Source: CAYQAJ01 sp964415245 (GTDB lineage: Bacteria > Planctomycetota > Planctomycetia > Pirellulales > Pirellulaceae). From it: a stretch of 22,531 bases of DNA. Below the pieces are notes generated by a model that ran no database searches, had not been told where the DNA came from, and saw only the letters and a program-made list of their open reading frames with translations. The stretch covers positions 1 to 22,531 of the forward strand of contig CAYQAJ010000054.1 in assembly GCA_964415245.1 (NCBI GenBank), in the 5' to 3' direction. The position numbers and the translations under genes were made by a program. Of the stretch, positions 1 through 7,600 are shown one piece after another (positions within the stretch are counted from its first letter, which is position 1; every line of letters begins with the position of its first letter).

Positions 1-313
1 AGATCATCACCGTGGCGTGCATGGTGAACAGCGTGGTGTAGAACTCGGGCGATATCTGGCCCCCTTCGGCGGAGAACAGCATCCGCCCCAGCACCGGCAT
101 GTCGCTCCACGGCCAGGCAAGCTGCCAGCGAATGCCCAGCGCCAACAGTCCTCCCACCAGAAACCACAGCAGCGTGGAAAACAGGAACTGCAAGCCGATG
201 ATCTTGTGGTCGCGCGAAAAGACATACGTGCCGATGAAATGCCCCACCGATCCACCCCGGGAAGCGGAATGGGCATGAGCGTGTTCGTGCGATCCACTTG
301 CGGCCGTCGTCAT
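1..313 (-). CDS. ctaD: Cytochrome c oxidase subunit I, N-terminal part (cut by window edge)
   Basis: This is the first 104 residues of the haem-copper oxidase catalytic subunit, which reduces O2 to water at the membrane. The reading frame starts with ATG at 313-311 and its A overlaps the TGA of subunit II (ATGA overlap), so the two genes are translationally coupled. Residues 4-16 are His-rich (HEHAHAH). A hydrophobic segment at about 38-60 is the first membrane helix. The motif TMHATVMI at 97-104 matches the conserved helix-II region of subunit I, where His99 is the expected low-spin haem a ligand. The rest, including the CuB and haem a3 ligands, lies beyond position 1. A 96-codon open frame over the same bases is a frame shadow. 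The identity is supported by the motif plus the position directly after subunit II. Confidence 0.9.
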   Translation of the reverse strand, partial: MTTAASGSHEHAHAHSASRGGSVGHFIGTYVFSRDHKIIGLQFLFSTLLWFLVGGLLALGIRWQLAWPWSDMPVLGRMLFSAEGGQISPEFYTTLFTMHATVMI

Positions 314-1128
314 TCCTCGTCCCCCGTGGGCACGCTGTACTCGGCGCGCTCCTGCTCCCGATATTCGTCCGCCAGCCACTGCTCGAATTGCTCGCGCGAC
401 TCGACCGTGAGCTGTCCTCGCATCTTGTAGTGCCCCCAGCCACACAGCTCGGCGCACACCAGGTCGTAAACGCCGGTCTTGGTGGGCTCGAACCACACGA
501 ACTGCTTCATGCCCGGCACGATGTCCTGCTTGACGCGCATGTTCGGCAGAAAGAAGCTGTGTAGCACGTCCTTACTCTTGATGACGACCACGACTTCCTC
601 GTTGACCGGCACGTGCAGGTCGTTGACGACGAACACGTCGTCTTCGGTGCCCAGCTCTTTGTCGGGACCCGCGTAGCGGATGCGCCACTCGAACTGCCGC
701 GCCGTCACCTCGGCCAGCGGACGCATCGGAATCTCCACCCCGTTCACCACCTCGGTGGGGCGGCGCATCTTGGCGTCGGCCCAGGCGTTCATCTGGAACA
801 CCGCGATGAACAAAAGCGTGGCCGCCGGAAGCACCGACCACACCACCTCCAGCTTGTGGCTGCCGTGGGTGTAGCGCACCGCCTCCGTATTGCGATTGGC
901 ATCGTATTTCCACAGGAACCAGAACTTCGCCAGATTCGTGCCCACGAAGATGATGCCCGTCAAACCGAGAATGAACAGGAACAGGTCGTCGATCACGTGT
1001 CCGTATCGGTTGATGTTTTCCGGCAGCCAGTGTCCTTGCAAGGGCCAGAGGTCGGCCATACACCACACGAACAGCCCGACCCCCAGCACGGGGACCATCA
1101 AAAACAGCAGGCTCCACAATCTTCCCAC
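310..1128 (-). CDS. ctaC: Cytochrome c oxidase subunit II (CuA subunit)
   Basis: This 272-residue subunit accepts electrons from cytochrome c through its dinuclear CuA centre and passes them to subunit I. The CuA site is complete: His190, then Cys225, Glu227, Cys229, His233 and Met236 in the pattern C-x-E-x-C-x3-H-x2-M. Hydrophobic stretches lie at about 5-25 (signal or first helix), 48-72 and 95-115, followed by a periplasmic cupredoxin domain. It carries no fused cytochrome c domain, unlike some caa3 enzymes, so the diheme cytochrome encoded just upstream could be its donor (inference). The start is GTG at 1128, chosen because GGGAG sits 7 bases upstream. It overlaps the subunit I start by 4 bases. 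Confidence 0.95.
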   Translation of the reverse strand: MGRLWSLLFLMVPVLGVGLFVWCMADLWPLQGHWLPENINRYGHVIDDLFLFILGLTGIIFVGTNLAKFWFLWKYDANRNTEAVRYTHGSHKLEVVWSVLPAATLLFIAVFQMNAWADAKMRRPTEVVNGVEIPMRPLAEVTARQFEWRIRYAGPDKELGTEDDVFVVNDLHVPVNEEVVVVIKSKDVLHSFFLPNMRVKQDIVPGMKQFVWFEPTKTGVYDLVCAELCGWGHYKMRGQLTVESREQFEQWLADEYREQERAEYSVPTGDEE

Positions 1129-1165
1129 AATGCGTCTCCCGCGGCGGTGCGTGTTTCCCGGCTCG

Positions 1166-2575
1166 TCAGTTCGGCCGCTCTCTTGTAAATTCGACGACCG
1201 CCTGCCCTCCCCGGCTCATCGGCTCGTACGGCAGGTGGCGAACGTAGTCGATCAAGCACCAGATATCCTCGGTGGTCAGCCCTTCGACGCCTTCCGGTGC
1301 GTCGTCGGCTTTACGCGCGGCGCCGGGCATCGGCGTGCCGTCGATGCCGTTGACAATGCGCCAGTACAGGTCGATGGGACGTCGGCCACCACGGTACACC
1401 CCCTCGCGCAAATTGCGGGGTCGAATGTTGCGCGGCGGCAGAGCGCCCACGGCGAGAAACTCGCGGATGGTGCGTGCCTCGCTTGGGTTCGTTCTTTTGG
1501 GGTCCTCGATGCCGATCTTGATGGTCCACTCTTGCGTCCAGTCGTCGTAATCGGTCGCCTGCCCGTCGCCCTGGGCCGAATCGCCGTGGCACTTTACGCA
1601 GTTGGCGACCGCGCCATAGAACAGCTCGCGGCCTCGATCGATCGACGCCTGTAACGCCTCGCCGTGGCGGGCGCCCCCCTCGCGGAGCGCAATCTTCGTC
1701 ACGGCCGACGGGGCGTTCTTCCAGTCAGCGATCACGTCGGCCGATTTTTCGCGAAGCGTTTTCAATTGTTTGTCAAAGCGGACGGCATCCTCGTCTTGCA
1801 GCGCCATATTGATGAGCCGCTCGCCTTTCTCTTCGTCCACATCCGCCGCCTCGTCGATTAGGCTTCGCTCGACCTCGCCGCGGATGCTCAGGTAGCGCAC
1901 ATATTGTATGAGGGCCTCGATCTCCGGCTCCGCAAGCAGCTTGAACGAAGGCATGGCCGTGTCGGGGAGCCCTTCGACGAGCGTGCGCTTCAAGTCGTCG
2001 TGCGTCGGTTTCTCCCCTTTCGTCGTCGATTTGAATTTGAACACACCGAGCCGGTAGTCGCGCGGATAGGGGTTGAGGAAGATCGCCGTGGGGCCGGCCC
2101 CGTCGCCGGTGATGCCGTGACAATGGGCACAGTGCCTGCGGTACAGCCCGTGCTCGCGCCCCTGCTCATCGCGTCCCACCGGGCCGGCCGCAATCCGCAA
2201 CAGATCGAGGTTCAGCACGCTGGCAACGTCGACATCCGGCAAGACAGGAACGGCCGGATCGTCCGGCGTGCCCCACTCCGCCGCCAGCACGACCGCAACG
2301 TCCTGCCGCCGTTGACGACCGAATGCCTCTTTGTTCTGCCTCTCCTTCTTGAGTACGTACACTTCGTTGAGCCGGAATTGGGCGGCCGGAGACCCGCATC
2401 CGGACAGGAGCAGGCCCGCCAGACAAACGCAGACGGCGCCGAACCGGACACCGCGGCCCGCCGTGCGCGCGCCACGGCCCCCGCGCATCGGGGCGCGCGG
2501 CTGTGTGCTCGATTGCTCCGATGCGGCGATTGCAACTCGCTTCACTTCGACTCGACTCCAATCATGGGCACCCAT
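1166..2575 (-). CDS. Diheme cytochrome c lipoprotein
   Basis: A probable membrane-anchored electron carrier of up to 469 residues. There are two c-type haem motifs, C149-x2-C152-H153 and C326-x2-C329-H330, each followed by a plausible Met ligand (Met208 in TAMPSF, Met416 in GTPMPG). This gives two cytochrome c domains joined by a charged helical linker at about 235-300. A lipobox LSGC ends at Cys60, so the mature protein should be lipid-anchored outside the cytoplasmic membrane. The start is uncertain: ATG at 2575 gives an overlong signal region, GTG at 2545 has a distant GGAG, and ATG at 2488 gives a normal 30-residue lipoprotein signal but lacks a clear Shine-Dalgarno. It sits 37 bases before subunit II and probably feeds electrons to CuA. 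I know no specific family name. Confidence 0.85.
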   Translation of the reverse strand: MGAHDWSRVEVKRVAIAASEQSSTQPRAPMRGGRGARTAGRGVRFGAVCVCLAGLLLSGCGSPAAQFRLNEVYVLKKERQNKEAFGRQRRQDVAVVLAAEWGTPDDPAVPVLPDVDVASVLNLDLLRIAAGPVGRDEQGREHGLYRRHCAHCHGITGDGAGPTAIFLNPYPRDYRLGVFKFKSTTKGEKPTHDDLKRTLVEGLPDTAMPSFKLLAEPEIEALIQYVRYLSIRGEVERSLIDEAADVDEEKGERLINMALQDEDAVRFDKQLKTLREKSADVIADWKNAPSAVTKIALREGGARHGEALQASIDRGRELFYGAVANCVKCHGDSAQGDGQATDYDDWTQEWTIKIGIEDPKRTNPSEARTIREFLAVGALPPRNIRPRNLREGVYRGGRRPIDLYWRIVNGIDGTPMPGAARKADDAPEGVEGLTTEDIWCLIDYVRHLPYEPMSRGGQAVVEFTRERPN

Positions 2576-2603
2576 GTCGATTGGGTGCCGCTTAACGCCC
2601 CGA

Positions 2604-3530
2604 CTACTGGAATAACGACGCGCTCACGACTACCTTCATCACGTACTCCTGGCCGGGATCGAGCGTCAGCGTAAAACGCCCCCGCCGCCAGCGCTGCTCC
2701 TGGCCGTTGACCGTTACCGACTGAATGAAGTTCGCCTTCTCCTGCCACACGCGGAACTCCAACTCCACGCCGGCGGGCACGTCCTCGATGCGGAACTGGC
2801 CCGACTCGTCCGTGACGTCGAAGTAGGGCGAATCGCGGGTGATGATGTACGCCCGCATCCACGTGTGGATGCTGCACGACACCGGCATGGGCTGCTTTTC
2901 CGGACCGAGGATCTGATGAGTAGCGAACCTGTGGGGCGGAATGATCTGGTTGAACGGTTTGGAATTGTCGCGGGGATCGAGCTTGGTGTTGTGCCCTACG
3001 TCGTCGCTGTTCATGATCTTCAGCGTTTGGGTCGATCGCATGGCCATCACGTGCGTCAGGAACATACACTGCTTCTGGTCGAACAGCACTTCGGCCGTCT
3101 TGTCGGCGTCGTACCGCTCGGGGTTGATCCATTTGGGGTCGTCGGGAATCTCCGTGTCGAGGAACACCAGCACGTCGCGAATCCCACCGTCAGGGCCCAC
3201 CCTCACTTCTTCGCCCAGGGGAATGTTGCCGCCCGGGGCGCAGTAGGCCGTGTCGTCGCCCTGTACGGCCACCGGTCGCCTGGGCGGGGGCGTACCGTCG
3301 ATGCGAAATTCGCCTCGAATTGTCGCCCAGCCTTTCGGCTCAGCTTGCACTACCTCCGTGCCGCCATCGGTCGTCCCTTTCTCGTTCAGCGCGTCGCGCA
3401 ATGCGTCGGCGCGGTCGGCGTCGACCGCCACCTCCGCCGCCATGGGGCGCTGGCAGCCGCAGAGCGCCAGCGCCAGTAGTGCCAAGGGAACCAGTGCGCT
3501 TTGTTTCATGGCTCGGTGCGACCTCGTCAT
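2604..3530 (-). CDS. Cupredoxin-like exported lipoprotein (paralogue of the next gene)
   Basis: A 308-residue predicted lipoprotein with a hydrophobic signal ending at a Cys26 lipobox (LCGC). The central part has ligands in a cupredoxin order: His180 (VGHN), Cys219, His222 and Met225 (CSIHTWM), suggesting a mononuclear copper site. The C-terminal part, about 236-300, looks like a carboxypeptidase-regulatory or transthyretin-like beta-sandwich (DESGQFRIEDVPAG). It is clearly related to the gene at 3531-4322, sharing the HNTK, CxIHxWM and RRGRFT-like blocks. The first ATG at 3530 directly abuts the preceding TAA (TAAATG). An internal ATG at 3509 gives a more typical MKQ signal start, so the true start may be either. 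Copper binding is inferred from motif order. The location suggests a small electron carrier or copper-delivery protein for the adjacent CuA oxidase. Confidence 0.75.
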   Translation of the reverse strand: MTRSHRAMKQSALVPLALLALALCGCQRPMAAEVAVDADRADALRDALNEKGTTDGGTEVVQAEPKGWATIRGEFRIDGTPPPRRPVAVQGDDTAYCAPGGNIPLGEEVRVGPDGGIRDVLVFLDTEIPDDPKWINPERYDADKTAEVLFDQKQCMFLTHVMAMRSTQTLKIMNSDDVGHNTKLDPRDNSKPFNQIIPPHRFATHQILGPEKQPMPVSCSIHTWMRAYIITRDSPYFDVTDESGQFRIEDVPAGVELEFRVWQEKANFIQSVTVNGQEQRWRRGRFTLTLDPGQEYVMKVVVSASLFQ

Positions 3531-4322
3531 TTACTTCTCAAACACGCTAGGCGGCACTTCGATGCGGCCCAGGTCGTTGTCGCCCGGCTTGATCGTCATC
3601 GTGAAGCGGCCTCTCTTCCAGGCCGTGGCCTTGCCGTCGAGCTTCACCTCCTGCACGTACCCTGCCCTCTCCTGCCAGACCTGGAAGGTCCACTCCCCGG
3701 CCGGCAGATTTTTGATCTCGAACTTACCCTCTGCGTCCGTAACGGCAAAGTAGGGGTTGTCACGCACCAACACCCAAGCCTTCATCCATTGATGGATGTT
3801 GCAGCCGACAGTCGCGGGAAGCCGCTCGGTCTCCGTGAACTCGTGCTTGAGCGAGCCGCCGGCCGGGATGAGGATGTTAAAGGGGTTGTTGTTGAGCGGG
3901 TCCACCTTGGTGTTGTGCCCTACCGTGTCCTTGTTGCCCACGACGAGAGTCTGCGTAGTACGCATCGCCACGACGTGCGGCTCGAAGCGGCACTTCAGAT
4001 TGTCGAGCGCCACTTCCGCTTTCTCCGCCTCGGCGTACGACTCGTGCGGCTCGGGCGGCTTGTCGCTGGGCGACAAATAAAGGAACACGACGACGTTCTT
4101 CACGCCTCCCTCTTTACCGACGACGAGCGACTCGTCCACCAGGCCGAACTTACCGCAAAACGCGACGTCCTTATCCACCACTACCGCCTTGGGAGCCGGG
4201 GCCGTACCGTCGTACGCGAACGTTCCCGATAGGTTGCCCCAGTCGGCCGCGAAAACCGGCGCGGCTTGCAGAACCGCCGCCAGCACGACGGCGCCTGAAA
4301 TTGCGATTGCGATGCGTTTCAT
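3531..4322 (-). CDS. Cupredoxin-like secreted protein
   Basis: A 263-residue exported protein. Residues 1-25 are a Sec signal peptide (MKR, hydrophobic core, VFA cleavage site). The putative copper ligands are His136 (VGHN), Cys174, His177 and Met180 (CNIHQWM). A C-terminal beta-sandwich of carboxypeptidase-regulatory type covers about 188-245. It is a tandem paralogue of the gene at 2604-3530, but it is released by signal peptidase I rather than lipid-anchored, so one copy may be soluble and the other fixed to the membrane (inference). The start is well supported: AGAGGTGA lies 4 bases before the ATG. Proteins of this type occur in databases as methylamine-utilisation or plastocyanin-like proteins, and their function is not established. 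Its place between multiheme and diheme cytochromes suggests a role in the same electron chain or in copper handling. Confidence 0.75.
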   Translation of the reverse strand: MKRIAIAISGAVVLAAVLQAAPVFAADWGNLSGTFAYDGTAPAPKAVVVDKDVAFCGKFGLVDESLVVGKEGGVKNVVVFLYLSPSDKPPEPHESYAEAEKAEVALDNLKCRFEPHVVAMRTTQTLVVGNKDTVGHNTKVDPLNNNPFNILIPAGGSLKHEFTETERLPATVGCNIHQWMKAWVLVRDNPYFAVTDAEGKFEIKNLPAGEWTFQVWQERAGYVQEVKLDGKATAWKRGRFTMTIKPGDNDLGRIEVPPSVFEK

Positions 4323-4326
4323 GAAT

Positions 4327-4334
4327 TCACCTCT
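4327..4334 (-). promoter_or_regulatory. Strong ribosome binding site for the cupredoxin-like gene
   Basis: AGAGGTGA on the minus strand is 4 bases upstream of the ATG at 4322. It fixes the start of this gene and shows that translation restarts independently after the repeat-rich gap region. Confidence 0.7.
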
Positions 4335-4637
4335 TTTTTTCCCGCCCCAAACGTATTTAGTTGGCTACCGCTCCCAAGCTGTCAGCTTTCAGTTCTCAGC
4401 CGTCAGCGTTGAGTCTTCCATTTTCCCTGTTCAGTTCCGACAACGGACCACGGACAAATCCCCGCGTCACCGTGTCCCCGCGTCACCGTGTCCCCGCGTC
4501 NNNNNNNNNNNNNNNNNNNNNNNNNNNNNNNNNNNNNNNNNNNNNNNNNNNNNNNNNNNNNNNNNNNNNNNNNNNNNNNNNNNNNNNNNNNNNNNNNNNN
4601 GACCACGGACAAATCCCCGCGTCACCGTGTCCCCGCG
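4335..4637. other. Intergenic region containing repeats and an assembly gap
   Basis: About 300 bases between the octaheme cytochrome and the cupredoxin-like gene. It contains a short repetitive tract of the form AGCTTTCAGTTCTCAGCCGT (about 4379-4412), then the octamer repeat and the N gap. I see no gene here and no convincing promoter or terminator. Confidence 0.6.
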
Positions 4638-4655
4638 TCACCGTGTCCCCGCGTC
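4446..4655. repeat. Tandem octamer repeat, interrupted by the assembly gap
   Basis: On both sides of the gap there is the same 55-base sequence (4446-4500 and 4601-4655). Each copy consists of GACCACGGACAAAT followed by alternating 8-base units of the forms CCCCGCGT and CACCGTGT. The units belong to the same family as the array at 16431-16680. The right copy contains the stop codon and last residues of the octaheme cytochrome gene. The real number of repeat units cannot be known from this assembly. Confidence 0.85.
4501..4600. other. Assembly gap (100 N)
   Basis: Exactly 100 undetermined bases, a conventional placeholder for a gap of unknown length. The flanks are identical over 55 bases, so the gap may represent extra repeat units or simply two contig ends that overlap. 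Confidence 0.98.
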
Positions 4656-7600
4656 CGTGCCGCTTGTCGCGCCTCCGCCACTTCCCGCGGCCTTATCACC
4701 ACCTGTCGCCGCCGGCACCGCGCGAATCAACGGCGTTACCGGACTTCGGTAACTGGCATATGAATCATAATTCATGAGCAGGTCGACCACCGCGTCAATC
4801 TGCTCGATGCTCGTCCCATGGTACAAGTCCTGACTGATGCCGCCGTAATAGGGAGGCTCGGGAGCGTACTTGATGTTCTCCGGCATCGCCGTGAACGGCA
4901 GGATGCGGCTGGGAAGCGCCACCCAGTTGCGCACGTACGTGGGCCGCAGACGCGCATGTACGTCGGCCAGGTTGGGAGCGCGGGCGAAGCTGCTGCTACC
5001 CGGGCTGTAATCGCCGACGGTGTGACACTTGGCGCAATACGTTTCGACGTCGGTGACGATTTTCATTGCGTCGTCGAAGCGCCGCTGGCTAAGCGGGTAC
5101 TCCCGGGGAGGCTCCTTCAGTAGCTGGAGTCCCTGGAGTCGCTGCAGATAGCGGCGCTCGGCGTCGGCCAGGTGCGCCTGCCTTTGCCGCGGGTTGAGCT
5201 GGTAGGGGTATTCGGCGTCTTGGACCGCGGCGAAGTACCGCACGATCTGGGTCGCCTCGTCCGACGACATGTTGAACTTGGGCATCCGCAGAATTACGGC
5301 GGGACGAATCGGATGCGGGTCGAGCAGAAAGTCGTGCAACCACTCCGACTGCACCTTCGTTCCTTCGCCGATCAGCGGCGGAGGCACCCAGCTCCAGGCT
5401 TCGGCCCCCTTCCCCTGCGTGCTGTTGTTGGCCTGCATTTCCAGCTTTACGGCGCGGGGCACGAGATATCGGGCCAGATAACCGCCCCGCGGCGGATGCC
5501 GCCCTTCGATCATCTCGGCCTCGACGCGCAGCGCCCGCGGCCCCGAGGGATGAATCTTCCCCTCGATCACCGCCGGCTGCCAAAGCTGATAACGGTACGC
5601 CAACTCGGCCGGGTTGTACGACTCGCCGTCTTCGAGCGGATCTCCCTCGGCGGTCTCGATGAGAGGCCGACCGTCCGACTCCAGCACCGGCACCACCGAC
5701 AGTGCGGCGGATAGCAAGCCACGTCGATCGGCCGCGAACGAGCGGTCCGCTTGCTCCGGTGACGGTTCGAGGGAAAGGAAGGGATAGGTTGTCTCGCCAC
5801 CGGGATCGCCAAAGTAGCCCGGTCGGACCGCCACCGACAGCTTTTCGGTCTCGAGCAGGTGGCATCCACCGCAGTTGTACTTCTCGAGCACTTTGCGGCC
5901 CGTTTGGATCGCCGCCTGCTGCTCGTCCGGCCGGTACAGGAACGTGGCCGACGGAGGATCGGCCACCAGACCGAGCACGAAGGTGATGATGGCTTCGCGA
6001 TCTTCGTGGGTGAGGTTGAAATGCGGCATCCGCAGCCGCTCGCTGTACTTTTTGTACTCGGTCTTCAAGTAGTCGTAGCTGCGCGGCTCGCGCAGCTTCT
6101 GGTAGATGAAACCCTCGCGGTGTCGGGCCAACAGCGCCTCCCGGTAGAAGGGATCCATCTCGCCGTCAGCCGCGACTGCGCCGCCTTCACCCGCCGCGTG
6201 ACCTTCGGTCTCGCCATGCGCTTCCTGCTGGTGTTCGATGTACTCGGCGATGTGCTCGAAGGCCAGCCTCGAGGTTTCCTTGCGACCCCAATCGGCCAAT
6301 GTCGTGGCGATGGGCTTGGCGTCGTCGAAGCCCGGCACGTCGTGGCAGGCGTAGCAGCCGTACTTGCCGATCGACTTGCGGCCGATGTAGAGCAGCTTTT
6401 GCTTATCCGACAGCGCGCGCTGCCCTTCATAGTCGTCGTCGGGCACAACCAGCTCGATTTCGGCCCCCTTCTGTTCGCTGGCCCTCCGCTGCGGTATGCC
6501 GAACTGGCGGTACTTGTCGGCCGCCGTCTTGAAGAACACATCCTGCAAGTGAACCAGCATCAGCTCGTCGAGCGTCGCCGCCAGAGCGGTGTCCTTGGCG
6601 ATACTCTGTTCCACCAGCGTGCCGGCGGCCGGCTCCCAGTCGCTCACCGATTCGTGCAGTAGAAAGTCGACGATGTCGGCGGCTGGGTCGATTCGCTTCT
6701 CCAGTACTTTGCCAGCCGCGTCGACGACGACGTCGCCCGCGTCGTCCCTGACCGGCACCATGATTGGCTCAAGAAACAAGTTGGGCATCAGCGTGCGGGA
6801 GTGATACCGCGTCGGATCGCGAAGCCAAGTGTACAGCCACTGCCGGCCGTTCTGATTGCGCGGCGGCGAAAACTTGGCGGCGATGCTCGACAGATTCGGA
6901 CCCTGCACGATTTCGTCCGGATCGCGCTGGGCATCGGCTTCGGGAAACGCGCTGTGCTTGTGGCAAACCAGGCAACCGCGGGTTTCAAACAGCATCTTGC
7001 CGCGGGCAACCTTTTCCGCGGGGCTGGAGGGGTCGATGCCTTGCGGAGGTGAAATGAGCTCCAGCGGCTGCGATCGCTCGCGCAAATACGTGGCGATGCC
7101 CAGAATCTCGATCGGCTCGTACGCTTCGGAGAGCTGGCGGCTGGCGCTGCCCGCTTCCAGGTGATCCCACAGGCCGAAGAACTGCGGCATCCGCGTGTCG
7201 GGGCGGAAGTGCTTCGGGTCGCGAATCCAGTCGAACAGGAACTCCGGGTCGAGCTTTTGCGCCACGTGCCGCAAGCTGGGGCCCACCTTGCGCTGCACGC
7301 CGGCCGACTCCGCGTCTTTGAGCCGCTCCGCCAGCGCGTGCGACGCGTCGGCAAACGTGCGGCCGAATTTGTCGGGCTCGGCAATCGCGTCGGCGTCGAG
7401 CATCTGCTTCAGGCGGTGACGAGCGGACGTGTCTTCGGGATGGGCGATGAGCTGCTCGGCCAACTGCCGCGCCTCGCGCAATCGGTCGAGATGGCCCTCG
7501 ATGGCGGCCAAATCCGACAGGATGGGAGCGGCCTGCTCCTGAACGCCGCTCAGTTGATCCCGCAACGCCGCGAGCTGCCGATCGATCTGGGCGATCTGCT

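Noticed and set aside
7..297. 96-residue Cys/Arg-rich protein at the left edge
   Set aside because: Frame shadow of the oxidase subunit I gene, which is confirmed by its haem-ligand motif and ATGA overlap with subunit II.
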